A stretch of 36,742 bases of DNA from an uncultured Clostridia bacterium (GCA_944393125.1 CALXZB010000014.1:1-36742); one strand, 5' to 3'; shown: positions 15,100 through 23,277, numbered from the stretch's first letter. Translations and numbers: made by a program. The notes: generated by a model from the sequence alone, not told the origin.

Positions 15100-17616
15100 T
15101 TAATTATTCTTTTTAGATATATATTGTATTGCTAATTCGCTTTGTATTGAAATATCAATATATTGTTCTTTAGAAATATATACTGATTTTCCCATTGCAC
15201 CTAATCCTCCACTTGTGTCATGTACCCAGAATCCTTTTGGCATTCCTCTTTCATCAAGTTCAAATCCTTTTACTGATACGCAATGATTTCTATCTTTTAA
15301 AATACATGAATTTGTTTTTCCTAATGCATCTGCATTTAGTCCTATTATTACAGATTTTCCATTGTATATTTGATTATATATGTCGTAAATATTTTGATTT
15401 GTTTTAGATTCACAATTATATCCAAAATTATCCAATATTTTTTCTCTTTGCTCCCAAGTTGTTCCACCGTTATTTCTATAAATTTCATCTTTAATTTTCT
15501 GTTTATACCATGGTCTAACTGATTGTGACTCACACAAATTATTTGCCTTAGCGTATTCAACTATTTGTTTTTCTGTAAAATTTTCGCCTAATAAATTCAT
15601 TGCATTTGCTACTGAACAACATCCACATGTTCCACCGTAGTTTTTTACAGATTTACCTTGTTCTTGTATCAAATATCTATCCATTTCTAAGAAATCTCTC
15701 TTACCCACTCCTATAAAAGTCGATTTATCTTTTACATCTTTTAATAAGTCGTTTCCTAACTCTTTATAATTTTTTTCAATATTTATTAACATATTTTTTT
15801 CATTTTCAAATTTGTTATAATCATTTTTCCATTTTTCAATTTGATATTCTTTTTCTTCTATATTATAGCTATTGTCAATACTCTTTAAATTATTAATCTT
15901 CTCATTTAATCTTCTCATTTTGTTTTCTATGTTATCTACTTCGCTATGTATTGATTCTGCTTTTTTTAACATTTCTTGACCATATCGATTTTTTACTGAT
16001 TCTCTATTTAATTCTTCAAAATCACTTCCTTCTATTCCATTCATTGCTTTTTCCACTTGTTTTTTTAGTTCTTCACATTCATTATTCAATTCATTATACT
16101 CTAGCATTCTGTCTTCACTTATTTCGTTAAGTTTGTCATTCGTTATATCTGTTTTTTCATTTATTATTTTATCTGCCTCTATTATTTTTTCTTCATTGGT
16201 ATCACTTATATCTTTACTATTAATTTCTTGAGCATAATATTCTTTGTTTATTTTTTCTATATAATCATCTTCTCTTTCTCCATATTTTGCTCCATTATAT
16301 CCATCTGGTTCTTTTTCGATTTCGCCATGATCCATAACTTGTTTTTTAGATACCCAATTCGCATCACTATCTTTTATACTTAAATCATTTTTTTTACTTA
16401 ATTCATTCGTAAATTCATTATGCATTTCTTCTACACTTCTGTCTTCAATATTTTGATTTTCATTAGTTTCAACTTTTGGATTTAAACCAAAATGTTGTTT
16501 TATCTTATCCACAAACGTTGTTTTTTTGTTTTTATGTATTTCACTTAATTTTGATTGTTCAATGTCTTTTGTTTCTTTAGTGTTTGAAGTGCTTATATCT
16601 GTATTTACCATTTTATATTCTTCTAGTTCTTCGTCTGAATCTTTTGCAGTATCTTCTTCTAGTCCTTCATCTTCATCTTCTATAGTATCTTCTTCTAATC
16701 CTTCATCTTCATCTTCTGTAGTATCTTCTTCCAATCCTTCGTCTTCATCTTCTGTAGTATCTTCTTCCAATCCTTCGTCTTCATCTTCTGTAGTATCTTC
16801 TTCTAATCCTTCGTCTTCATCTTCTGTAGTATCTTCTTCCAATCCTTCGTCTTCATCTTCTGTAGTATCTTCTTCTAATCCTTCGTCTTCATCTTCTGCA
16901 GTATCTTCTTCTAATCCTTCGTCCTCATCTTCTTCTACGTCTTCGTCTAATCCTTCGTCCTCATCTTCTTTTACATCTTCTTCTATGCTTTCGTCCTCAT
17001 CTTCTTCTACGTCTTCGTCTAAGCCTTCGTCCTCATCTTCTTTTACATCTTCTTCTATGCCTTCGTTTTCATCTTCTATAGTATCTTCTTCTAATCCCTC
17101 GTCTTCGTCTTCTGCAGTATCTTCTTCTAATCCTTCATCTGCATCTTCTGCAGTATCTTCTTCTAATCCTTCGTCTTCATCTTCTATAGTATCTTCTTCT
17201 AATCCTTCGTCTTCATCTTCTGCAGTATCTTCTTCTAATCCTTCATCTGCATCTTCTGCAGTATCTTCTTCTAATCCTTCGTCTTCATCTTCTATAGTAT
17301 CTTCTTCTAATCCTTCGTCTTCATCTTCTGCAATATCTTCTTCTAATCCTTCATCTGCATCTTCTGCAGTATCTTCTTCTAATCCTTCATCTGCATCTTC
17401 TGCAGTATCTTCTTCTAATCCTTCATCTGCATCTTCTGCAGTATCTTCCTCTAGTCCTTCGTCTTCATCTTCTGCTATATCTTCTTCTAGGTCTTCATCT
17501 AATAACGGTTCATCACTTGTATCTAAAGAACTATCGTTTACTTCACTTTCCAGTCCAGAATCAACATCTAATTCAGAGTCTGTATTAATATCATCATCTG
17601 AAAATTCATCAACCAT
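15100..17616 (-). CDS. Acidic-repeat protein with papain-like cysteine peptidase domain
   Basis: The 838-aa product has four parts. Residues 1-42 are acidic. Residues 43-330 are 24 tandem 12-residue repeats (consensus LEEDTxEDEDEG), extremely acidic and surely disordered. Residues about 350-640 are polar and largely coiled coil. Residues about 655-838 form a papain-like (C39-like) peptidase domain: GGTCGCCSVANAMNLLGE with likely nucleophile C664, NHCVSVKG with H778 and VHDTSGG with D800. There is no signal peptide or membrane helix, so export, if any, would need a dedicated system. It lies between the HerA-like ATPase gene (15 nt upstream) and a small unknown gene. It could be an effector processed or moved by the ATPase, or an internal maturation protease. 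Confidence 0.82.
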   Translation of the reverse strand: MVDEFSDDDINTDSELDVDSGLESEVNDSSLDTSDEPLLDEDLEEDIAEDEDEGLEEDTAEDADEGLEEDTAEDADEGLEEDTAEDADEGLEEDIAEDEDEGLEEDTIEDEDEGLEEDTAEDADEGLEEDTAEDEDEGLEEDTIEDEDEGLEEDTAEDADEGLEEDTAEDEDEGLEEDTIEDENEGIEEDVKEDEDEGLDEDVEEDEDESIEEDVKEDEDEGLDEDVEEDEDEGLEEDTAEDEDEGLEEDTTEDEDEGLEEDTTEDEDEGLEEDTTEDEDEGLEEDTTEDEDEGLEEDTTEDEDEGLEEDTIEDEDEGLEEDTAKDSDEELEEYKMVNTDISTSNTKETKDIEQSKLSEIHKNKKTTFVDKIKQHFGLNPKVETNENQNIEDRSVEEMHNEFTNELSKKNDLSIKDSDANWVSKKQVMDHGEIEKEPDGYNGAKYGEREDDYIEKINKEYYAQEINSKDISDTNEEKIIEADKIINEKTDITNDKLNEISEDRMLEYNELNNECEELKKQVEKAMNGIEGSDFEELNRESVKNRYGQEMLKKAESIHSEVDNIENKMRRLNEKINNLKSIDNSYNIEEKEYQIEKWKNDYNKFENEKNMLINIEKNYKELGNDLLKDVKDKSTFIGVGKRDFLEMDRYLIQEQGKSVKNYGGTCGCCSVANAMNLLGENFTEKQIVEYAKANNLCESQSVRPWYKQKIKDEIYRNNGGTTWEQREKILDNFGYNCESKTNQNIYDIYNQIYNGKSVIIGLNADALGKTNSCILKDRNHCVSVKGFELDERGMPKGFWVHDTSGGLGAMGKSVYISKEQYIDISIQSELAIQYISKKNN
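16627..17490. repeat. 36-bp tandem coding repeat, 24 units
   Basis: This is an in-frame array of 24 contiguous 36-bp units within the acidic protein gene, without spacers. Units 6-11 repeat as a three-unit (108-bp) block, units 13-16 as a two-unit (72-bp) block, and units 18-22 encode the same 12 residues. This layering points to recent expansion by slippage or recombination, so copy number probably differs between strains. Confidence 0.95.
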
Positions 17617-17631
17617 ATTTATACCTCCATT

Positions 17632-20316
17632 TTATTTATTAAATTCTGCATTTATAGTTTTTTCTGCTGCTACTTTTGAAAATGGTATTTTTGTATTATA
17701 TATAATTCTTCTTAAAAAGTGAATTTTAGTACAGCATTCCATTTTAGTGTTTGCATTTTCACCAATATATCCCTTTATTATTTTAGGAATTTCCTTATAT
17801 ACCTCCACTAATTTAGCCCTATCTTTGCTTTGTTCATTAAAATTTGATATATATATTCTTCTAGAATATTCTTCAGCTTCTGCTTTTAATTTATAGTCGC
17901 ATCCACTATTACAACATTTTGCGCATTTACATTGTAAAAATGGTTTTAGTTTATCCTTTTTATCATTCCAATAAGTTGACTTTTCTGCAATTTCATTATC
18001 ACTTATAGTTGTCCTAATATTTACTCTTTTTCTATAATCTTCTGTAATAATTTCTTCTGGTTCTTCAAGACCATTCATATAAAAGAATGCTTCACCAGGT
18101 CTTAATTTAGCAAGTCTTTCTACTTGAATTGGTTTCATATCTGTACTATCCCCTAGTATTGTTCTATCATTTTTTTCAACTAAATTAAATGATAGTTTTA
18201 TGTTTGTTAATTTTACAACGTCTGATGTTACTTTCTCAGGGGATTGGTCTGCTATTACTATTCCTACTCCTAAAGATCTTATTTCTGCTAACATCCTAGT
18301 TAATAATTTTTTAGCAACTGCGCTTGGGTTAGCTTCTCCCTCTCCTTTACTGTCACCTGCAGCTAGTAATACATGTGCTTCTTCTAGTAATAACACATTT
18401 TTTAACTCTCCTGTTCCAATAAAATTACTATTAACATATGATTGTATATTTAACAGTAGCAGTGCAATCAGTAATGACTTTTGATCTTCATTTTCTATTG
18501 CTGCAAGCTCTATTATAGTTGGTCTACTTAGTAAATCTTCTACTGGTATTGTGTTGTAATTTCCAAATATTCTTAAAAGACTCTTAAATCTTACATACCC
18601 AGCTTTTCCTATATTAGCAGCATCTCCTCTATAACCTATTTTTTCAAATACTTCCATAAATGTTTTTAAAAAATCGTCCATTGTAAATATTTCACCGCCG
18701 TCATCATTTGTATAATGTGGTAACCATCCTGCTCTTGAATAGCATTCATCTAAAGTATCTTCAAATATTTTGTCTAATGGTGTTCCCATTGATACTCCTG
18801 CTGAAAATGCTGTTTTTAATACTGTTTTATAACTTTGTAGCTTAACATTTTTAGGTGGTATAAAAGGATTTATTATATAAGGTGATATAAAATCTTTTCC
18901 TGGTGTAAATACTTGTATATCAGGTATACTGTCAATCATCGCTCTGTATTCATTTTTGGCAGGTTCTATTACTAAAAATGGTATATGATGTTCTTTCCAT
19001 AATCTATCTAATAAACTTACAGAAAAGGTGGTTTTTCCAGAGCCTGGTGTTCCTACTATTAACATATGCTTTGTTAAGTCTCCTAAAGAGAATCCTATTT
19101 GATCATTATTTACTGAACTCTTTAAGCTTCCTACCAATATATCTCCATTATTTATAATTTTTTTGTTATATCTTTTAGTTGCTTTGTCTGCTTTATTAAT
19201 ATTAACTCCTGCTGATAATGTATTATCTCCATATGGTATTCTAAAAAATTCGCTTGCTTCTTCTGATGTTATTATAAACGGTAATCTGCCTAATGGAGAA
19301 TTTGAAAACACTGGGTTATCTATATTTTTATCTAATATTATTTCATTTATTACCCATGGTAAAGAGTTAAAATATGTTTTTACATCCAATTCATTATTAC
19401 TTATTACTATAGATTTAAGACTAGCATATTCACTATCCTCTCCCATACTTAGTTCACCGCTTAATCTTACACCTATTGCATTCATATTATTATAGTCTGA
19501 GCAAACCAAAATATTATAAGCATATAAAACTCCATATTTATTTGTTTCGTAATATTTATATGTTGTCAAATATTTTTCAGCAATAGTATTTGGGATATTT
19601 CCTTGCATGCTATTTATTCCCTTTGATACCATGTCCAGTGAATTACTATACATATCCAAATTGTTTATTTCATTTAATGTCATAATTGTTGGCATTAGTT
19701 CTATAATTACTGCCGAATCAGGATATTGCATTAATGTTGTTATTATTTTAGTAAAATTATTATTTTTTGTTGGTATTTTATCAAAAACAAGGCATTCCGG
19801 CAAATATGGATTTTGTAAATTTTCCATTTTATAATCTTTTACAATTACAGTTTTTTCTTTGCTTTCTATCTCTATTATACTATCTATAATTTTTTGTTTT
19901 TCTTCTTTAAATTCTTTAATTCCATATTTATTATATGCTAATGATGTTTTTACTATATTTTTTAGTTCTTCTAGTTTACTAATTAAATAATTTTTATTTT
20001 CGCTTATTGCCCTAATAATAACATATATTTTTACATTTGCACTATATGTTTGATTTACAGCTTTTTCTGATTTAAAAACTAAATCAATTGAATAATCTTG
20101 ATTTTGATATTGATTTTTAAAGTCTTGTTTGCAACTAAAGAAAAATTCAGTTAACAATGTTTCAAATTCCTTTTTATGTTTTTGACTAAAATTGTTTTCA
20201 TTATAGTTTTCATTAATAAGTATTGAAATATCTGGTATTTCTGATACTTCAAATACATCAATCCCATTAAATTCTCCACTTTCAAGTTCTGTTATTATGT
20301 AATTATTATCTTCCAT
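17632..20316 (-). CDS. HerA/VirB4-like ATPase (DUF87 type)
   Basis: HerA/FtsK-superfamily ATPases form hexameric motors that move DNA or proteins. The 894-aa product has an N-terminal region without clear motifs (1-390), then the ATPase: Walker A GTPGSGKTT (K428), the VIEPAKNEYR segment after strand 2 (449-458), Walker B LLLEEAH (E645/E646) and IVIADQSPEKV (687-697), followed by GEAFFYMNG. A C-terminal cysteine cluster (C796, C798, C801, C802, C806) probably binds zinc or an Fe-S cluster. No membrane helix is evident. It heads a six-gene operon with a peptidase, SPFH and zinc-ribbon proteins, which suggests a membrane-linked translocation or segregation machine rather than the HerA-NurA repair pair; no nuclease gene is nearby. 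RBS GGAG precedes the ATG. Confidence 0.88.
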   Translation of the reverse strand: MEDNNYIITELESGEFNGIDVFEVSEIPDISILINENYNENNFSQKHKKEFETLLTEFFFSCKQDFKNQYQNQDYSIDLVFKSEKAVNQTYSANVKIYVIIRAISENKNYLISKLEELKNIVKTSLAYNKYGIKEFKEEKQKIIDSIIEIESKEKTVIVKDYKMENLQNPYLPECLVFDKIPTKNNNFTKIITTLMQYPDSAVIIELMPTIMTLNEINNLDMYSNSLDMVSKGINSMQGNIPNTIAEKYLTTYKYYETNKYGVLYAYNILVCSDYNNMNAIGVRLSGELSMGEDSEYASLKSIVISNNELDVKTYFNSLPWVINEIILDKNIDNPVFSNSPLGRLPFIITSEEASEFFRIPYGDNTLSAGVNINKADKATKRYNKKIINNGDILVGSLKSSVNNDQIGFSLGDLTKHMLIVGTPGSGKTTFSVSLLDRLWKEHHIPFLVIEPAKNEYRAMIDSIPDIQVFTPGKDFISPYIINPFIPPKNVKLQSYKTVLKTAFSAGVSMGTPLDKIFEDTLDECYSRAGWLPHYTNDDGGEIFTMDDFLKTFMEVFEKIGYRGDAANIGKAGYVRFKSLLRIFGNYNTIPVEDLLSRPTIIELAAIENEDQKSLLIALLLLNIQSYVNSNFIGTGELKNVLLLEEAHVLLAAGDSKGEGEANPSAVAKKLLTRMLAEIRSLGVGIVIADQSPEKVTSDVVKLTNIKLSFNLVEKNDRTILGDSTDMKPIQVERLAKLRPGEAFFYMNGLEEPEEIITEDYRKRVNIRTTISDNEIAEKSTYWNDKKDKLKPFLQCKCAKCCNSGCDYKLKAEAEEYSRRIYISNFNEQSKDRAKLVEVYKEIPKIIKGYIGENANTKMECCTKIHFLRRIIYNTKIPFSKVAAEKTINAEFNK

Positions 20317-20357
20317 ACTTTTATCTCCTTAAAATATCTATTTATATTTTAACATTT

Positions 20358-20386
20358 TTTTTAATTTTTGTGTAGTATTCTGTCAA
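20358..20386 (-). promoter_or_regulatory. Likely promoter of the HerA/SPFH operon
   Basis: On the minus strand a consensus TTGACA (20386-20381), 17 nt, and TAAAAA (20363-20358). The -10 box is imperfect. It lies 40-70 nt before the ATPase gene, after the terminator of the preceding unit. Confidence 0.5.
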
Positions 20387-20431
20387 ATTTTATGATATTT
20401 ATTATAGAATTTTATTTAAAACAATAAAAAG

Positions 20432-20457
20432 GGAGAATCTTATTTTTTTGATTCTCC
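20432..20457 (-). terminator. Terminator between the membrane protein gene and the HerA operon
   Basis: The perfect stem GGAGAATC / GATTCTCC has a 10-nt loop and is followed on the minus strand by a run of T. It separates the two transcription units. Confidence 0.85.
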
Positions 20458-20470
20458 ACATTTTATATTA

Positions 20471-21295
20471 TTATGACATCTTCTTTTCTCTTATTAAATT
20501 ACGCATTGCAAATATTTGATCTGCAATCTCTTTTCTATCTAAAGACCCTTCTGTATATGTTCTGAATGTACCTCTATAATTTGTTCCAGCTAAATCAATA
20601 GCCATATATTCGTTTATATATCTTACATATTTTTTCTTCTTAGGAGCAAATTGTTTATTACAATCTTGAGATGTTGATACTGCTTCTATATCTTTGTAAA
20701 AATATTCATGTGTTCCTGATTCATAAACTAGGCCTGTAGCTATGTCTACATTTTCCCAATATATATATAATTGGTTTTCACTAAAATAATATACAGTATT
20801 ATGTACTAATGTGTATCTTAATTTGTCATCAGAGCCTACTTTCACAAAATATTTTGGATCATCATCATTTTCTAATAATTCTTTTTTTACTTTTTTACTG
20901 TTAAAAATTTTCTGTAATATTCCTCTACTACTATGTTCAAAACTAATTCTATCAGATGCTGTTATTATTCTACTAGCCATACCAGTTGTAGCTATAGGTT
21001 CTATCAAAGAAACTTGTTCTTTAACTAATCCTAATCTTTCTAAAGCTCTAACTTTTGATTGTTCAAATTCGTAAGTCATAGCTTGATCTACATCACTTTC
21101 ATATGTAAAGTCGCTTAAGAATCTGTTTTTTATCCATAATAGTATTGCAACTATTATTGCGATAAATCCTAAAAATTTAAAAAATCCTGCAGGTATTATT
21201 AAGCATAATATACCTATAATTAGTGTTAATAATGGTACTATAGACTTCTTTCCTAAAAAATATTGTCTAATGTTACTACGTTTAAAATTTTCCAT
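20471..21295 (-). CDS. Unknown membrane protein
   Basis: I do not recognise this 274-aa protein. Two close hydrophobic helices (about residues 18-36 and 38-56) form a hairpin; the rest (about 60-274) should face the cytosol. That part mixes helix (ESDVDQAMTYEFEQSKVRALERLGL) with a beta-rich region (TLVHNTVYYFSENQLYIYWENVD, then EYFYKDIEAVSTS), which recalls a PH-like or other beta-sandwich fold, though I cannot assign one. AGGAGG precedes the ATG. It follows the zinc-ribbon/TPR gene by 38 nt and is co-transcribed with it. Confidence 0.7.
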   Translation of the reverse strand: MENFKRSNIRQYFLGKKSIVPLLTLIIGILCLIIPAGFFKFLGFIAIIVAILLWIKNRFLSDFTYESDVDQAMTYEFEQSKVRALERLGLVKEQVSLIEPIATTGMASRIITASDRISFEHSSRGILQKIFNSKKVKKELLENDDDPKYFVKVGSDDKLRYTLVHNTVYYFSENQLYIYWENVDIATGLVYESGTHEYFYKDIEAVSTSQDCNKQFAPKKKKYVRYINEYMAIDLAGTNYRGTFRTYTEGSLDRKEIADQIFAMRNLIREKKMS

Positions 21296-21333
21296 TAAAA
21301 TTCCTCCTTATTTTTATAAAAAAACATTAATAA

Positions 21334-21933
21334 CTATATTTTTAACTTTTCGTCAAAATTTTCTATTTTTAATACTTCGGCCAGCATTTGTATGTCTTGT
21401 TCTGTTATAGAATTAGACGATTTTTGTAATTCCTCTAAATAGTTAGGCTCTATTTTTAATTTTTTTAATTCATAGTAATCATATTTTAAATATGCTATAA
21501 AATAACTATATATTCCCCTATCTTCAAGCATTCTTGCTGTGTTAGTTAATTCTATTGCTTGATCTACTGTTGCTCTGATATTTATAAAAGGTCTTTTACC
21601 TTTTAACAAACTAACTGCTGCCCAAAAATAAGCTTCTGAATTATCTATATCACTTTCTATTACTTTTTCAAATTTTTCATAGGCTTTTTCATACATATTT
21701 AATTTTAGTAAGCACATTCCACTTGATAAATTAATTTCTTGACTTTCTGGAAATTCTTCTAGTGTTTTTTGATATGCATTTTTATATTTCATCACATCTT
21801 GATTAGTCATTTGGTATATGTTGTTAAATGAAGTAATTACAATAGGTCTACCACAATATTCACAAATTTTATTTGCTGTGCTAACAGGCGCCCCACACCC
21901 TGGGCATTTTATATCTATTACTTCTAATGACAT
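21334..21933 (-). CDS. Zinc-ribbon/TPR-like protein
   Basis: The start at 21933 is preferred because AAGGG lies 9 nt upstream; the ATGs at 21942 and 21939 are too close to that site. The 199-aa product opens with a zinc ribbon (C10, C13, C24, C27: CPGCGA, CEYCGR). A TPR-like helical region follows, with AYQKTLEEFPESQEINLSSG and MYEKAYEKFEKVIESDIDNS as two repeats. There is no membrane helix. It is one of three zinc-ribbon/helical-repeat proteins around this locus and probably acts as an adaptor; the partner is unknown. Confidence 0.8.
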   Translation of the reverse strand: MSLEVIDIKCPGCGAPVSTANKICEYCGRPIVITSFNNIYQMTNQDVMKYKNAYQKTLEEFPESQEINLSSGMCLLKLNMYEKAYEKFEKVIESDIDNSEAYFWAAVSLLKGKRPFINIRATVDQAIELTNTARMLEDRGIYSYFIAYLKYDYYELKKLKIEPNYLEELQKSSNSITEQDIQMLAEVLKIENFDEKLKI

Positions 21934-21965
21934 TTTCATCATCCCTTTTTTTATTTTTCAAAAGT

Positions 21966-21994
21966 ATTTTAACATATTCAATATAATATTTCAA
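21966..21994 (-). promoter_or_regulatory. Promoter for the zinc-ribbon/membrane protein pair
   Basis: On the minus strand TTGAAA (21994-21989), 17 nt, TAAAAT (21971-21966). It is back to back with the promoter of the divergent gene at 22084. Confidence 0.6.
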
Positions 21995-22022
21995 TATTTT
22001 TTGTCTACTTTTTATTTTTTTG

Positions 22023-22051
22023 TTGTAATATCATATTTCTTATGCTATAAT
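22023..22051 (+). promoter_or_regulatory. Promoter of the divergent zinc-ribbon gene
   Basis: TTGTAA (22023-22028), a 17-nt spacer and a perfect TATAAT (22046-22051), about 30 nt before the ribosome site GGAGGGG. Confidence 0.65.
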
Positions 22052-22083
22052 CTAATAAAATTGTTTTTTATTGGAGGGGAATA

Positions 22084-22887
22084 ATGAAAAATTTTATAGC
22101 TGGAAAATGTCCAAATTGTGGTGCAAATTTACAACTTGATAATTCTCAAACTGAAGCTTTCTGTTCATACTGTGGAAGCAAAATTATAGTCGAAGAAGCT
22201 GTTGAAAAATTAAATATAGAGTTAAGCGGTAAAATTGAAGTTGATGGAATCAATTCTATTAATAAATTATATAAAAATGCTGAGAGTTACTTAAAATTAC
22301 AAAACTTCAACAATGCTTTTGATACATATTGTACAATAATAGATGATAATCCAGAAGAACTTGAAGCATATAAAGGAGCTCTTATATCAGCATCTAATAA
22401 TATGCAACGTTGTGCTAGTTTTAATGAAGCTTACCCAAGTTCTTTAACCTCAGTATTTAATACTTATTTAGATTATATGAAAAAATTAGATACAAATTCC
22501 AAATATTCTGATTTTATTAATGAATTTTCAAAATATTTTGAAAAAATTTCAAAAGATGAAGAGAATCTTGCTCTTTGCAATAATGTTAATATACTTATTA
22601 ATAATCTTCGTTTACGCACAAATGATTTTAAAAATATATCAACAGATTTTTATGGTTCAACAGAATTAAAAAATGATTATAATAATATTATGAACACTTA
22701 TAATAGAATTGATGATTCTTTTAAATATAAAGTTAATTATATTGAAGATTTAAAAAAATATTATGAGAAAGCCCAAAAGAAACAAGGTTTTTTTAATCAT
22801 GGAATAGGTTTAATAATAAAATGGTATTTTTTAATCGCCTTTATAGGGGGTTTTGTATCTTCAATATTAGCTATTATCTTCAATTAG
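22084..22887 (+). CDS. Zinc-ribbon membrane protein, paralogue of the 11513 gene
   Basis: The 267-aa product has zinc-ribbon cysteines C9, C12, C27 and C30 in the same positions as the protein encoded at 11513-12721, and the same following segment (EEAVEKLNIELSGKIEVDGI). A TPR-like helical part follows (AESYLKLQNFNNAFDTYCTIIDDNPEELEAYKGAL), then more helices, and one C-terminal membrane helix (about 242-264), making it tail-anchored with the zinc ribbon in the cytosol. It is the only gene of the locus on the plus strand. GGAGGGG lies 4-5 nt before the ATG. Function unknown; as a paralogue it may act in the same machine or replace its partner under other conditions. Confidence 0.8.
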   Translation: MKNFIAGKCPNCGANLQLDNSQTEAFCSYCGSKIIVEEAVEKLNIELSGKIEVDGINSINKLYKNAESYLKLQNFNNAFDTYCTIIDDNPEELEAYKGALISASNNMQRCASFNEAYPSSLTSVFNTYLDYMKKLDTNSKYSDFINEFSKYFEKISKDEENLALCNNVNILINNLRLRTNDFKNISTDFYGSTELKNDYNNIMNTYNRIDDSFKYKVNYIEDLKKYYEKAQKKQGFFNHGIGLIIKWYFLIAFIGGFVSSILAIIFN

Positions 22888-22920
22888 AAGGTTTCCTAAA
22901 ACAGGAACCCTCTTTTTTTA
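22888..22920 (+). terminator. Terminator of the divergent zinc-ribbon gene
   Basis: The stem GGTT-CCT / AGG-AACC, with one bulged T, is followed by T7 directly after the stop codon. Confidence 0.75.
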
Positions 22921-22928
22921 AAGTCAAT

Positions 22929-22958
22929 AAAAAAAGAAGTCTTAAAACTTCTTTTTAA
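22929..22958 (-). terminator. Terminator of the small leader-like peptide gene
   Basis: AAGAAGT / ACTTCTT with a short loop, flanked by A-runs and T-runs, so it can act on both strands. It lies directly after the peptide gene on the minus strand. Confidence 0.7.
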
Positions 22959-22960
22959 TA

Positions 22961-23191
22961 TTATCTTTCTTCATCTATTAAATGAACTCCTGCTTTTACT
23001 TTATCTAATTCTTCAAGTGTTAGTTCATCATTGTCTAAATTTTCAACATTTACTTTTGGACACCAATCCATATTTCTATGTGCTCCTGCTTTAACTTGGT
23101 CTAATTCTTCTAATGAAAGCTCTTGGCTTTCTTTTTTTGGATGTTTGCCTAATAGTGCATTTTTTTTATTTTTTTTACTAAATAATCCCAT
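22961..23191 (-). CDS. Small peptide with two RiPP-leader-like motifs
   Basis: The start at 23191 has AGGAG 9 nt upstream; the in-frame ATG at 23200 touches the ribosome site. The 76-aa product begins with a short basic segment (MGLFSKKNKK). It carries two near-identical 15-residue motifs: ELSLEELDQVKAGAH (24-38) and ELTLEELDKVKAGVH (56-70), 12 of 15 identical, 32 residues apart. The motif is like the LSxEELxxVxGG end of double-glycine or RiPP leader peptides, here with AG in place of GG. Between them lies RNMDWCPKVNVENLDND with the only cysteine (C44). No modifying enzyme or ABC peptidase-transporter gene is adjacent. It may be a RiPP-type precursor or a substrate decoy; I cannot decide. Confidence 0.7.
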   Translation of the reverse strand: MGLFSKKNKKNALLGKHPKKESQELSLEELDQVKAGAHRNMDWCPKVNVENLDNDELTLEELDKVKAGVHLIDEER

Positions 23192-23213
23192 ATCAATCAT
23201 CTCCTATATTAAT

Positions 23214-23242
23214 ATTATAGCATATAATTGTTTTTTTTTCAA
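23214..23242 (-). promoter_or_regulatory. Promoter of the leader-like peptide gene
   Basis: On the minus strand TTGAAA (23242-23237), 17 nt, TATAAT (23219-23214), about 23 nt before the start codon. It supports this peptide gene as real and separately transcribed. Confidence 0.7.
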
Positions 23243-23277
23243 ATTTACCAAATAATTATTCTTTGTTAGCAAATTTT

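Noticed and set aside
16627-17490. Regular 36-bp repeats resembling a CRISPR array
   Set aside because: Units are contiguous with no unique spacers, keep the reading frame, and vary by synonymous and conservative changes; no cas genes are present.
16526-17722. Long plus-strand open frame giving a serine-rich repeat protein
   Set aside because: It is the antisense shadow of the acidic repeat: the 36-bp unit has no stop in either frame. It lacks a ribosome site and promoter, while the minus-strand gene fits an operon.
20471-21295. Membrane protein as part of the main six-gene operon
   Set aside because: A strong terminator (20432-20457) and a new promoter separate it from the HerA-like gene, so I treat it as a neighbouring unit.
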